From assembly GCA_030426725.1 (NCBI GenBank), contig JAUHXZ010000001.1, positions 1 to 64,000 of the forward strand: a stretch of DNA of 64,000 nt. Reading direction: 5' to 3'. The notes under the pieces were generated by a model. That model worked only from the letters and a program-made list of their open reading frames with translations, ran no database searches and had not been told where the DNA came from. The stretch's first letter is position 1. Each line of letters starts with the position of its first letter. Below, piece after piece: positions 34,548-43,439 of this stretch. This DNA comes from Actinomycetes bacterium (lineage in GTDB: Bacteria; Actinomycetota; Actinomycetes; Propionibacteriales; Propionibacteriaceae). The translations under genes and the position numbers were made by a program.

Positions 34548-35231
34548 ATGGCACTGACGCTGATCGACTCGGCCCACGAGGCCGCCGACATCTGGACTTT
34601 CCGCTTCCGCAACGACGAACCGCTCGTGTGGGAGGCGGGCCAGTTCGTCGTGGTGGAGGTCCCGCACGACTCCCCCGACGACGAGGGCACCACGCGCTTC
34701 TTCACCAACTCCGCGGCCCCGTTCGAGGGTGTGCTGCAGATCACGACCCGCATCACCGGCAGCACCTTCAAGCAGGCTCTGGCCCGGCTTGAGCCCGGCG
34801 ACCGCATCGAACTCAAGGAGTACCCGGAAGGCGACTTCACCTGGGAGAACACCGATGTCCCAGTCGTGTTCGTCGCGGGTGGAATCGGCGTCACGCCATT
34901 CCACAGCATCCTCAAGCAGCGGGTCCACGACGGCGACCCCCTGGATGTCACCCTCGTCTACGCGAGCGGTTCCACCGACGTCGCGTTCGCGGACGAACTG
35001 GAGGCCTGGCAGGAGGCCGACCCGGCGCTGAGCATCCACCGCGTCGTCGGCGAACCGCTGACCGTCGATCTCCTCACCGGGCTCGTCCCCGGTCTCCTCG
35101 ACTCGCTGGTCTACCTGTCCGGGCCGGAACCGATGGTCGAGGAGCTCGGCGAATCGCTGCGGCAGGCCGGCCTGCCCGGGCCACAGCTCAAGGAGGACTT
35201 CTTCCCCGGCTACACCGCCGATTCGATCTGA
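34548..35231 (+). CDS. FAD-dependent ferredoxin/flavin reductase-like oxidoreductase
   Basis: The 227-residue protein has an N-terminal FAD-binding barrel (WEAGQFVVVEVPH; TRFFTNSAAPFEG) and a C-terminal NAD(P)-binding domain with FVAGGIGVTPFHSILKQ, VYLSGPEPMVEEL and the terminal aromatic-type end (DFFPGYTADSI). This is the ferredoxin-NADP reductase fold without an added iron-sulfur domain. It transfers electrons between NAD(P)H and an unidentified carrier. A strong GAGGAGG ribosome site precedes the ATG. It follows the PiT pair by 58 bp and is followed by two hairpins. Confidence 0.88.
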   Translation: MALTLIDSAHEAADIWTFRFRNDEPLVWEAGQFVVVEVPHDSPDDEGTTRFFTNSAAPFEGVLQITTRITGSTFKQALARLEPGDRIELKEYPEGDFTWENTDVPVVFVAGGIGVTPFHSILKQRVHDGDPLDVTLVYASGSTDVAFADELEAWQEADPALSIHRVVGEPLTVDLLTGLVPGLLDSLVYLSGPEPMVEELGESLRQAGLPGPQLKEDFFPGYTADSI

Positions 35232-35235
35232 CCCC

Positions 35236-35281
35236 GGCCCGGACCCTTCGGGCCAGGCTCGTCGCGAACGCGGGACGAGCC
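35236..35281 (+). terminator. tandem hairpins after the flavin-reductase gene
   Basis: GGCCCG/CGGGCC (35236-35254) is followed by GGCTCGTC/GACGAGCC (35256-35281) just after the stop. There is no T-run. The rest of the gap to 35422 shows GC-rich short repeats and no gene. Confidence 0.55.
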
Positions 35282-35422
35282 CGCACGGGGCGACGCCCCG
35301 CGACGGGATGGGGAGCCGGATCCGCAAGATGGGGAGCCGCTCCCGATGTCCCAAGGTCGATCTCCGGGGAGGGTGGAGCCATCCGGCACAAGGCCGGAGA
35401 CGCACACCGCAAGGAGAAGACC

Positions 35423-35710
35423 ATGGAGCGATTCATCATCGAGCGCGAGATCCCCGGCGCGGGCGATCTCTCCCCGGAGCAGCTGGCCGACATCGCGAAG
35501 GCGTCGAACGCCGTCGTCGAGTCGCTGGGCCGGCCATACACCTGGATCACCAGCTACGTCGCGGGCGACAAGATCTACTGCGTCCACGAGGCCGAGTCGG
35601 CCGACGTGATCCTCGAGCACGCCCGGCGCGGGGGCTTCCCCGCCGACACCGTGGCGGTCATCGCCAACGAGATCGGCCCCCACACGGCCGACCTGGTCGG
35701 GGCCCACTGA
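35423..35710 (+). CDS. DUF4242 domain protein
   Basis: The 95-residue protein begins MERFIIEREIPGAG and contains YTWITSYVAGDKIYCVHEAES, the pattern of the small ferredoxin-like DUF4242 family of unknown function. A GGAGAAG ribosome site precedes the ATG. Its TGA (35708-35710) abuts the complement of the next gene's stop (35711-35713), so the two convergent genes share no spacer. Confidence 0.85.
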   Translation: MERFIIEREIPGAGDLSPEQLADIAKASNAVVESLGRPYTWITSYVAGDKIYCVHEAESADVILEHARRGGFPADTVAVIANEIGPHTADLVGAH

Positions 35711-38278
35711 TCAGCCGTCCCGCAGGCGCGCGCGGGCGTGGGCACCGGCCTCGGACCGGCTGCCCACGCCCAACCGTGCGAGGATGGCCGACACATGATG
35801 CCCGGCCGTCTTCTCCGAGATCATCAGCCGCCCGGCGATCTGTGCATCGGTGAGCCGCTCGCCCAGGAGTGCCAGCACTTCGGTCTGCCTGGGCGTCAAC
35901 CCGTCGGGGTCGAGGGCTGTCGTCTCCCGCATCCCGCGCGGCACCGCCCGCATCCCCCGCCGCAGGGCGTCGCGGCGAAGCGCCGTCACCGTCGCCACCG
36001 CACCGAGCCGGGTGAGGTCGTCCAACGACGTCCGCATCAGCGTCCGGTCGTCGGAGGAGGCATCGACGACCGCGGCCTCGAAGGGACACCCGAGATCGCG
36101 CCATGCCTGCCCGGCCGCGGCAAGATCACCCGTCATCTCAATAGCCACGGGGCGAGGCAGACCCGCACCGAACGAATCGCCCACGAGATCCCGGTCCAGC
36201 CTGGCGAGCCAGAACACCACCGGTCCGACGAGCCAGGGGTCGAGGGAAATCTCCGATTGACCGGCTGCCGCGGCCAGTTCGGCGGCGAGTGCCTCGGCCG
36301 CGATCCGATCGTCGGCGATCCAGGCCTGTTCGGCCAGCACCGGCGCCGCGATCAGCCGCTCGTGGACGCTGCCCTCGCCGGCCTCGACCGCCGAGACGAC
36401 GGCCTCCTGCGCTGCCGGATCTCCGCGTCTCAGGAGGATCGAGGCGCGCGCCACCCGGGCGCACAACTGCATGCTCGCCGAGCGCACCCTCCCCTCGATG
36501 GTCAACGCCGCGTCGTGGAGTGATTCCTCCCAGCGGCCCTGGCTGAGGCGCAGCTGGGCCCGGGTGTCGATCATGCCGTCCCACCAGAAGTCCATGTCGT
36601 GTTCAGCGGTCCACGTCAGCCCTTCGTCGAGCCACCGGTCGGCCGCCTCGACGTGGCGCCAGATGGTGGTGAGGTAGACGAGATTGTTGTAGCCGCGGGC
36701 GGCCTGCTCGAGCGATCCGCACTGCAGCGCGAGTTCCACTCCTTCCTGGATGAGAGCCAGCCGCTCCTGTTCGCCTCCCGTCGCGTGCGCGCCGACGAGG
36801 ATGTGCGCAGCCACCTCGTCGGCGCCGGTGGCGTGGGCGAGGTCGAGTGCGCGCCGGCCGCTGGCGGCGATGCCGTCGCGGTCCGAGTCGAGGGTCGCCA
36901 GCCACCACCTGGCGTACTCCGAGCGGGTGTCGTCGCCGGCGGCTTCCCATGCGGCTTCGGCGGCCTCCGCGAACCGCACGGCGTCATCGTGGCGGTCGGC
37001 GAAGTGTGCCAGGCGGGAGCACCACCAGGCTCGGTCGGCGGCGACGGCGGGCGCCGGGGCCTCGTCCGCGGCCCAGAGTTCCCGAGCGCACTCAAAGGCG
37101 AATTCCATGTCGTGAACGAAGTATCCGGACCGGGCGCCGATCTCCAGGGCCTGCCGGGTCTGCTCCGGTGCGAGATGAGCGCGATACCCGAGCGCGTTCG
37201 TGGCGTGGCGCACCGCCTCCCGGTGGGCGCCGTCCCCGGACGCATGCTGCGCCGCGGCGTGGGAGAAGACGGCGGCCCGGGGCCCGTCATCGGCGGCGAC
37301 GGCGTGGGCGGCGACCTGTGCGATATCGGCGCGCGTCGCCGCCCTGGGCGCCAGCCACTCCGCCAGGGCGGCGTTGACGCGCCGATGCCTCAATGGCGGC
37401 ACGGTGGCAGCCAGCGCGGCCCGCACCAGGTCGTGCCGGCAACGCAGCCGCGCGTCGCGGAACTGGAGCAGGCCGCGCTCGACGGCGAGGTCGGCGTCCC
37501 CCTTGGCCTCCGGCCCGATCGCGGGGAGCATCGCGTGGTCGACGCCCTGCGGGGCGAGAGCCGCCACCTCGAGCACCGCCCACGCGGACGACGGGAGGGC
37601 GGCGGCGCGGGCCAGCACGGCGTCGGAGACCGCGTCGGGAGTCGAGGACGGATCCGAGGAGAGCAGTTCCGTGACGAAGAACGGGTTTCCCCCACTCCTG
37701 GCGTAGACCGTGGCCACCTCGCTGGTGTCCCGTCCGGCGAGTTGGGCCACTCCCGGCAGCGTGAGTGCGGGAATCGTGATCCGGACCGACTGCGGCGTGA
37801 GCTCCCCCAGCGCGCGCTGGAGCGGATGGTCCCGGGACACTTCGTCGCTGCGGTAGGCGAGGCAGAGCACGACCGGCAGCTCGGTCACCCGTCGTCCCAC
37901 GTAGCGGATGAGGTCGATGGTGGCGTCGTCGGCCCACTGCACGTCGTCCAGCATGAGCACGCTAGGAGCTGACCGCAGTGCGTCCGTGATGGAGGCCAGC
38001 ACGCCGGCCCGGCCGCCCTGACGCAGGGCGTCGACGACCTCGCCGGGAAGCGCCGCGGCCATGTCCCACAGGGGCGCGAACGAGGCGGGTGTCGACAGGT
38101 CGTCGCACCGGCCGGAGCGGTGGACCACCCCGCGCGGCAGCCGGTCAGTGAACACGCTCAGCAGCGAGGTCTTCCCGGCTCCGGCCTCGGCGCCGATGAC
38201 CGCGACGGATCCGCTCGGCAACCCCTCGGCGAGGCCGTCGAGGACGCCGAGCTGGTCATCACGCTCAACCAGTGGCAT
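35711..38278 (-). CDS. LuxR-family (LAL-type) ATPase regulator
   Basis: The 855-residue regulator has an N-terminal AAA/STAND ATPase (Walker A GAEAGAGKTS; Walker B SVLMLDDVQWADD). A long TPR-like helical middle follows, then a C-terminal LuxR domain (LTPRQTEVLALLGERLTDAQ, then SEKTAGHHVSAILARL). It resembles the MalT/LAL class that responds to a ligand through the TPR region. Targets are unknown. It is not closely similar to the IniR-like protein at 265-2910 beyond the architecture. It lies convergent to the DUF4242 gene. Confidence 0.88.
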   Translation of the reverse strand: MPLVERDDQLGVLDGLAEGLPSGSVAVIGAEAGAGKTSLLSVFTDRLPRGVVHRSGRCDDLSTPASFAPLWDMAAALPGEVVDALRQGGRAGVLASITDALRSAPSVLMLDDVQWADDATIDLIRYVGRRVTELPVVLCLAYRSDEVSRDHPLQRALGELTPQSVRITIPALTLPGVAQLAGRDTSEVATVYARSGGNPFFVTELLSSDPSSTPDAVSDAVLARAAALPSSAWAVLEVAALAPQGVDHAMLPAIGPEAKGDADLAVERGLLQFRDARLRCRHDLVRAALAATVPPLRHRRVNAALAEWLAPRAATRADIAQVAAHAVAADDGPRAAVFSHAAAQHASGDGAHREAVRHATNALGYRAHLAPEQTRQALEIGARSGYFVHDMEFAFECARELWAADEAPAPAVAADRAWWCSRLAHFADRHDDAVRFAEAAEAAWEAAGDDTRSEYARWWLATLDSDRDGIAASGRRALDLAHATGADEVAAHILVGAHATGGEQERLALIQEGVELALQCGSLEQAARGYNNLVYLTTIWRHVEAADRWLDEGLTWTAEHDMDFWWDGMIDTRAQLRLSQGRWEESLHDAALTIEGRVRSASMQLCARVARASILLRRGDPAAQEAVVSAVEAGEGSVHERLIAAPVLAEQAWIADDRIAAEALAAELAAAAGQSEISLDPWLVGPVVFWLARLDRDLVGDSFGAGLPRPVAIEMTGDLAAAGQAWRDLGCPFEAAVVDASSDDRTLMRTSLDDLTRLGAVATVTALRRDALRRGMRAVPRGMRETTALDPDGLTPRQTEVLALLGERLTDAQIAGRLMISEKTAGHHVSAILARLGVGSRSEAGAHARARLRDG

Positions 38279-38310
38279 TGCCCCACCCTAGGCGGCGGGA
38301 CGGGGCAGCG

Positions 38311-39024
38311 CTAGCGATCGGACGCGGGCCGAAGCCCGTCGAGCCAGGCGAAGAACACGGCCCGGCCGGCCTCGGCCAACGCCGGCCCGAAGGTGGCGGC
38401 GTCGCGGCGGATCCGGTTGGGGTCCACCCCGGCGGTAGCGAGTTCGTGGGCGTGACCGACGAGCCACTGCTCGATCCGGGTGTGGTCCGCCTCCAGGTGG
38501 AACTGCAGGCCCAGCACCTGGGACCCCAGGCTGAACGCCTGGTTGGGGAATCCAGGCGTCTCCGCCAGCCGTGCCGCCCCGGCGGGAATGGCGAACTCGT
38601 CGCCGTGCCAGTGCAACACGGGCACCGACTCCAACGGGGCGAGTACGGAACTGCGCCCCTCCGCGGTCAGGCTCACGGGCGCGTAGCCGATCTCCTTGCG
38701 GCCGGTCGAGCGGACCTCGGCGCCCAGCGCGTCGGCGATGAGCTGCGCGCCCAGGCACACGCCGAGGACGGGCAGGCCCGCACGGAGCCGCGCCGCGATG
38801 GCGTTGCGCTCGGCGTCGAGGAACGGATAGGTGCCGGTGTCGTAGACTCCGACGGCTCCGCCCAGCACGACGAGGACGTCGGGTTCGAGTACCGCGTCGG
38901 GCGTGAGGGGGTCGACCCCGGCGTCCAGATAGCTGCATCGGTAGCCGCGCCCCTCGAGCAGCGGACCGAGCAGGCCGAGGTCCTCGAAAGGGACGTGCCG
39001 GATCGCCAGCGCCGTCGCGGTCAT
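38311..39024 (-). CDS. class I glutamine amidotransferase (GATase1-like)
   Basis: The 237-residue stand-alone amidotransferase-fold protein has the nucleophile motif GVCLGAQLIADALG and the His/Glu of LQFHLEAD. Such free-standing members often act as gamma-glutamyl hydrolases or uncharacterised amidases; the substrate is unknown. Its ATG overlaps the stop of the ABC permease gene (ATGA), linking it to the exporter. Confidence 0.85.
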   Translation of the reverse strand: MTATALAIRHVPFEDLGLLGPLLEGRGYRCSYLDAGVDPLTPDAVLEPDVLVVLGGAVGVYDTGTYPFLDAERNAIAARLRAGLPVLGVCLGAQLIADALGAEVRSTGRKEIGYAPVSLTAEGRSSVLAPLESVPVLHWHGDEFAIPAGAARLAETPGFPNQAFSLGSQVLGLQFHLEADHTRIEQWLVGHAHELATAGVDPNRIRRDAATFGPALAEAGRAVFFAWLDGLRPASDR

Positions 39025-39779
39025 GGGCGGACCCGCATCGCCCTGCGGAAGAGCATGGCGCCGAGGATACCGAACACGACCCCCATCCCGACCATGACCA
39101 CGGTGGGCACGAGCTGATCCGACCAGGGGTCGCCCGCCCAGAGGCCGTCGACCAGGAGGACGAACTGCCGCGTGGGCGACAGGTCGAAGACCCTTCTCAC
39201 CCCCTCGGACAGGACGTCCAACGGCACGAAGGCGCCGGACGACATCATGAGGATGATCAGCAGGACGTTGCCGACGCCGGTGGCCGCCCCGGTCGAGGGG
39301 TAGAGCCCGGCCAGCGTGGTGCCGAGCGCAAGGAAGGCCGCGAGCCCCAATGCGGCGGCGAGCAGGACCAGGCCGATACTGTCGGGAAGCTCGACGCCGA
39401 ACCCGACCACGCCGACGGCCAGGGCGACGAGCATGCCCGCGAAGCCGATGACGAACGCGACGGTGAGGTCGGCGGCGAGGAACGCGACGGGCCTCATCGG
39501 TGTCAACGTCAGCCGTCGCAGCGCCCCGGTCTCGCGGTACTCCACCTGGTTGATCGGCAGCAGCATGACGCCGACGATCGCCAGCACCACGGACGTGAAC
39601 GCGGGCAGGGTCGCGTCGACGTAGCCGAGCCCGCCGTACTGCGGGTTCGGGTCGTTACCGAAGATGGCTCCGAGGATCACCACCAGCAGCGGCGCGAAGA
39701 ACAGCGAGAAGAACAGCCCCACGGGCTCCCGCAGCCGGTTGAGGCTCGACGCGACGACCAGCGCCCGGTACTGCCTCAT
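39021..39779 (-). CDS. ABC-2 type transporter permease
   Basis: The 252-residue permease has six membrane segments and the ABC-2 pattern (VEYRETGALRRLTLTPMRPVAFLAADL, then MSSGAFVPLDVL). It is of the drug or lipid exporter class. It overlaps its ATPase gene by ATGA and the amidotransferase gene by ATGA. The exported compound is unknown. Confidence 0.88.
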   Translation of the reverse strand: MRQYRALVVASSLNRLREPVGLFFSLFFAPLLVVILGAIFGNDPNPQYGGLGYVDATLPAFTSVVLAIVGVMLLPINQVEYRETGALRRLTLTPMRPVAFLAADLTVAFVIGFAGMLVALAVGVVGFGVELPDSIGLVLLAAALGLAAFLALGTTLAGLYPSTGAATGVGNVLLIILMMSSGAFVPLDVLSEGVRRVFDLSPTRQFVLLVDGLWAGDPWSDQLVPTVVMVGMGVVFGILGAMLFRRAMRVRP

Positions 39780-40699
39780 GATTCCTCCTCCGTGCGCATC
39801 TCCCGGCCGGTGAGGCTGAGGAAGACGTCCTCCAGGCCGGGCGAGGTGGCGCGCAGGTCCGCGACCCGCTGCCCCTGGGCGCCGAGCACGGCGAGGGCGT
39901 CCTGGAGGAAGCCGCCGCGGCCCTGCACGACGAGCCGGTTGCCCTCCCAGTGGGCGCTGGTGACCGAGGCGACCGCCCCGAGGCCGGGGTCGCCGTCGGG
40001 CCGTTGTTCGAACAGGATGCGTGCCTTGGCGTCACCTGCATGTTCGCGGATCAGCGCGGGGACCGTGTCGAGGGCGATGATCCGGCCGTGGTCGATGATT
40101 CCGACCCGGTCGCACAGCCGTTCGGCCTCCTCCATGTAGTGGGTGGTGAGCACGACGGTGGCCCCGCGTTCGCGGATGGATTCGACCACCTCCCACATCG
40201 CGAGGCGGGCGTGGGGGTCGAGGCCGGTGGTGAGTTCGTCGAGGAACACCACCTCGGGGTCGTGGAGGAGCGCCAGAGCGATGAATACCCGCTGCCGCTC
40301 TCCCCCGGAGAGCCGGTCGACGCGCGTGCGGGCCTTGCCTGCGATACCGAGGGTCTCGAGCAGGTCAGTCCACGGAACAGGCGACGCGTAGAACGATGAG
40401 AACAGCGTGAGGACCTCGGCGACGGTCAGGCGCGGAGGAAGCGCGGCGGTCTGCAGTTGAACGCCGATGCGCAGCGCGAGCCGCTCCCGGTCCGCTGCCG
40501 GGTCGAGCCCGAAGACGGAAATACTGCCCGAGGTCTGGCGGTCCAATCCCTCGGCGCAGCTCAGCAGGGTGGTCTTCCCCGCTCCGTTCGGGCCGATGAG
40601 CCCGAAGATCTCGCCCTCGCGCACGTCGAACGACACCCCGTCGAGGGCGGCGAGTTCCCCGAATCGGCGCACGACGTCGCGGCACTCGACGACTGCCAT
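39776..40699 (-). CDS. ABC exporter ATP-binding protein (DrrA/CcmA-like)
   Basis: The 307-residue ATPase has Walker A GPNGAGKTT, the signature LSGGERQRVFIALAL, Walker B VVFLDELTTGLD (Glu-Leu rather than the common Glu-Pro) and a switch His (VLTTHYMEEAERL). The C-terminal about 80-residue accessory domain is typical of drug/antibiotic exporters. It heads the three-gene exporter-amidotransferase operon. The 106 bp upstream (40700-40805) show no clear promoter. Confidence 0.9.
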   Translation of the reverse strand: MAVVECRDVVRRFGELAALDGVSFDVREGEIFGLIGPNGAGKTTLLSCAEGLDRQTSGSISVFGLDPAADRERLALRIGVQLQTAALPPRLTVAEVLTLFSSFYASPVPWTDLLETLGIAGKARTRVDRLSGGERQRVFIALALLHDPEVVFLDELTTGLDPHARLAMWEVVESIRERGATVVLTTHYMEEAERLCDRVGIIDHGRIIALDTVPALIREHAGDAKARILFEQRPDGDPGLGAVASVTSAHWEGNRLVVQGRGGFLQDALAVLGAQGQRVADLRATSPGLEDVFLSLTGREMRTEEES

Positions 40700-40805
40700 G
40701 GGCGATCACCCCTCTCGGCACGCTGCGCCGCATGCGATGAGACGATCGTAGTGCGTGATGCGCCCGACGAACCGGCGCCTTCCGCCTCTCGCGTCGACGT
40801 GCCCC

Positions 40806-41480
40806 TCAGGAGCGCGCGGCGACCTCACGCTCCGGCTCGTCGACGACGGCCCGCGCCTCGGATCCGGCCTCGGCGGCGCGGCCCGCGCGGTGCCGCAGGA
40901 CGGTGACGGCGGCCGGGATCAGGGACACGAGGATGATGGCAACGGCAACCAGGTCGACGTGGTTCGCGACGATCGGCACCCCTCCGAGGAAGTAGCCGGC
41001 CGTCGCCATACCCCCGGTCCAGAGCAGACCGCCCGCGATGTTGTAGACCGTGAACCTGCGCCGCGGCATCTCCGCGGCTCCGGCGACGACGGGGGTGAAG
41101 GTCCGCACCAGCGGCACGAAGCGGGCCATGACCACGGCCTTGTGTCCGTGCCGCTCGAAGAACACGTGGGCGGCCTCGAGATGGGTCCGCGAGATCCACC
41201 TCGAGCGACCCTCGGCGAACAGCCGCTGTCCCAGGCGCCCGCCGATGATGTAGGCCACCTGGTCGCCAAGCGCCCCGGCCACCCAGGTCGCCAGGATCAC
41301 CACCCAGAGCGACACGGGCAGCACCCCGGAGGCCACCAGCAGACCCGCGGTGAACAGGAGCGAGTCCCCGGGGAGGAAGAACCCGATCAAGAGGCCCGTC
41401 TCGGCGAAGATCACCAGCATGAGCACCAGCACAGAAAGGGGGCCGAGATCGGTCAGGACGCCGATCAGGAATTCAGTCAC
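40806..41480 (-). CDS. DedA-family membrane protein
   Basis: The 224-residue SNARE-associated/VTT-domain protein has IFAETGLLIGFFLPGDSLLF, the motif GALGDQVAYIIGGRLG and the signature FFERHGHKAVVMARFVPLVRTFTPVVAG. DedA proteins are linked to lipid-carrier (undecaprenyl or phospholipid) flipping and membrane homeostasis. GTG start; a TAGCGT -10-like element lies a few bases upstream, suggesting a leaderless transcript. It is monocistronic. Confidence 0.92.
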   Translation of the reverse strand: MTEFLIGVLTDLGPLSVLVLMLVIFAETGLLIGFFLPGDSLLFTAGLLVASGVLPVSLWVVILATWVAGALGDQVAYIIGGRLGQRLFAEGRSRWISRTHLEAAHVFFERHGHKAVVMARFVPLVRTFTPVVAGAAEMPRRRFTVYNIAGGLLWTGGMATAGYFLGGVPIVANHVDLVAVAIILVSLIPAAVTVLRHRAGRAAEAGSEARAVVDEPEREVAARS

Positions 41481-41548
41481 ACCGTCACGCTAGCCCCGCA
41501 ACCTGTGTGACCCCTGTGCGCCTCCCGGCTGTGGACGATCCGCGAAAA

Positions 41549-41586
41549 TGACGATGGGCGGAACCCGCAGGTTCCGCCCATCGTCA
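41549..41586 (-). terminator. intrinsic terminator of tRNA-Ala
   Basis: A perfect 16-bp stem (41549-41564 with 41571-41586) with a 6-nt loop is followed on the minus strand by TTTTCGCG. It lies 10 bp past the tRNA 3' end. Confidence 0.9.
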
Positions 41587-41596
41587 CATGTGCCGG

Positions 41597-41669
41597 TGGA
41601 GCTAAGGGGATTCGAACCCCTGGCCTCTTCCATGCCATGGAAGCGCGCTACCAACTGCGCCATAGCCCC
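41597..41669 (-). tRNA. tRNA-Ala (GGC anticodon)
   Basis: The 73-nt cloverleaf has an acceptor GGGGCTA/TAGCTCC with discriminator A, D-arm GCGC/GCGC with loop AGTTGGTA, and an anticodon arm CTTCC-ATGGCAT-GGAAG. The T-arm is AGGGG-TTCGAAT-CCCCT. The anticodon GGC reads GCC/GCU Ala codons. CCA is not encoded. It lies downstream of the haem operon on the same strand. No integrase or direct repeat of the 3' end was noticed nearby. Confidence 0.95.
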
Positions 41670-41741
41670 AGGCCGCCATCCGGCGACTCGAAGAACTTTA
41701 GCGCACCTAGGCCCAGAAGAAAAATCGGGGCCAACCGCTAG

Positions 41742-43406
41742 TCAGCGCGTCTTCGCCAGGGCTCTCCCGAGGGCGGCGACGCCGAACTCGTCCTTGGATT
41801 TGGCTACGTCGAACACCGGCACGTCGAGGCCCCTCAACGCCGCCTCGGTGTCCTCGTCCCAGGCCAGGACACTCACGCCCTCCCGGTGCCCGAGCAGGTT
41901 GACGTACGCCGCTGCCAGCGAGGGCTGGCTGAGCAGGATGGCGTCCCAGGCCCCGTCGTCCCACATCTGCTTGATGCGGGGATCGAGCTTCTTGATGTCG
42001 ACCATCGTGTACACCTCGAGCCGCTCGACGGTGTAGCCCTTGGCGCGCAGGCCGTCCTCCAGTTTCGTGGAGAGCTGGTCCGCGCAGGGGATGACGACGC
42101 GCACCTCGCCGTCGGCGGGCGGGAACATGTCGACGAGCCGCTGGGAGCTGGCGGTGCCGTCGGGGCTCAGGTCGACCTCACGACCACCCTCCTCGATCGC
42201 CTGCCGGGTGGTCTCGCCCATCGCGGCGACCTTCGTGCCCTCCGGGATGTCCCAGCCGCGCTCGCGGAGTGCCCACACCGTCTGCGCGGAAGGCAGCACC
42301 GCCCAGTCCGCCGAGCCGAGGGTGTCGTCGGCCGGAATCAGTTTCGCGACCTGGAGCGACACGCAGTCCACGCGCAGCCCGTTGCGGCGCAGCGCCTGGG
42401 CCAGGCGGCCCTCCTGACGGGGCAGGAGGACGCGGATGCGGTCGTCGCCGGGCACCTCGATGAACGGCGACTCCTCGTCGTGCTCGGCCGACAGTTTCAC
42501 CGACGCGAGGGCCTCATCCGAGAAGAACCGCTCCACGTGGCGGGCCTTGAGCGCCTCGGCGACGTTGTGGCCGGTGCGGACCGCATGGAACTCCGACGTG
42601 GGCATGCCGACCTCGAGGACGCTGCGCTTGGTGCCGTCGATGGAGAACACCCCTGCCTTCAGCGACAGGACCCCGCGGCGCGACGCGATGGCCCCCACCG
42701 GCGCCAGGTAGGCCACGCCCAATCCGTCCAGCACGGCGCGCTCGGACTCGACGGCGATGCGGGTCTCGACATCGTCCAGCTCGTCGAGCGCCGCGACGAG
42801 CTCCTCGTCGGCGGCCCGGCACTCCAGCGCCAGAGCTCCCTGCCCCGGAGCCGGCAGGATCGGCAGGTACTCAGTGATGCGGTTCTCCAGCCCGAGCGCG
42901 GACATCCCGGCGGCAGCCAGCACGACAGCGTCGAGATCACCGGGCTCCAGGCGACGCAGGCGGTCCTCCAGCGAGCCGCCGGTGTCGATGAAGGTCAGGT
43001 CAGGGCGGAGCGCCCGCAGCTGCGCGATGCGCCGCAGGGACGTGACCCCCACCCGCGAATGGCGGGGCAGCGCCGCCAGCGTGCGGCCGTTGCGGGTGCA
43101 GAGCACGTCGCGGTGGTCGCCGCGGGGCAGCATGGCCGGGATCGTGAGATCCTCGGGCCGCTCACCCAGCGGGATGTCCTTCACCGGGTGGGTCACGACA
43201 TCGACCACACCCGTGCGCAGCGCTTCGCGCAGCTCCCGCGCGTAGAGCTCAACCGAGTACCCCTCGGGCATGTGGACCGTGTCACCGCCGACGGATTCGA
43301 CGGTCACGATCTCGACCTCGTGTCCTGCCGTGCTCAACAGGTCCGCGACTATCTCGGAACGTGCCTTCGACAGCGCGGAGTCGCGCGTGCCCAACCGAAG
43401 TTTCAC
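41742..43406 (-). CDS. HemC/HemD-fusion paralogue lacking the cofactor cysteine (probable pseudoenzyme)
   Basis: The 554-residue protein combines a porphobilinogen-deaminase-like domain (1-310) and a uroporphyrinogen-III-synthase-like domain (about 325-554). It aligns colinearly with the active fusion at 45676-47310 through residue 240. The dipyrromethane-binding Cys (Cys 233 in the active copy, in LGGGCAAP) is Tyr 233 here (LGVAYLAP). The RGNVGTRL substrate loop is GGSLEDRL, so the Arg equivalent to E. coli R149 is Gly. Lys-Asp of the active site (VKD, 75-77) and RR (125-126) remain. It is probably catalytically dead as a deaminase; a regulatory or scaffold role, or a working HemD domain, is possible. 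GTG start. Last gene of the hem operon, 33 bp after hemL. Confidence 0.85.
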   Translation of the reverse strand: MKLRLGTRDSALSKARSEIVADLLSTAGHEVEIVTVESVGGDTVHMPEGYSVELYARELREALRTGVVDVVTHPVKDIPLGERPEDLTIPAMLPRGDHRDVLCTRNGRTLAALPRHSRVGVTSLRRIAQLRALRPDLTFIDTGGSLEDRLRRLEPGDLDAVVLAAAGMSALGLENRITEYLPILPAPGQGALALECRAADEELVAALDELDDVETRIAVESERAVLDGLGVAYLAPVGAIASRRGVLSLKAGVFSIDGTKRSVLEVGMPTSEFHAVRTGHNVAEALKARHVERFFSDEALASVKLSAEHDEESPFIEVPGDDRIRVLLPRQEGRLAQALRRNGLRVDCVSLQVAKLIPADDTLGSADWAVLPSAQTVWALRERGWDIPEGTKVAAMGETTRQAIEEGGREVDLSPDGTASSQRLVDMFPPADGEVRVVIPCADQLSTKLEDGLRAKGYTVERLEVYTMVDIKKLDPRIKQMWDDGAWDAILLSQPSLAAAYVNLLGHREGVSVLAWDEDTEAALRGLDVPVFDVAKSKDEFGVAALGRALAKTR

Positions 43407-43439
43407 CGTTGATCCTCTCTGTGGCTCACACCAAGCTTC

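Noticed and set aside
41597-41669. tRNA-Ala as an integration site
   Set aside because: No integrase gene and no repeated tRNA end were seen nearby; the flanking genes are ordinary chromosomal ones.
41886-43412. Plus-strand ORF of 508 codons across the HemC/HemD paralogue
   Set aside because: GC-rich antisense shadow; the minus frame is a clear HemC/HemD homologue.
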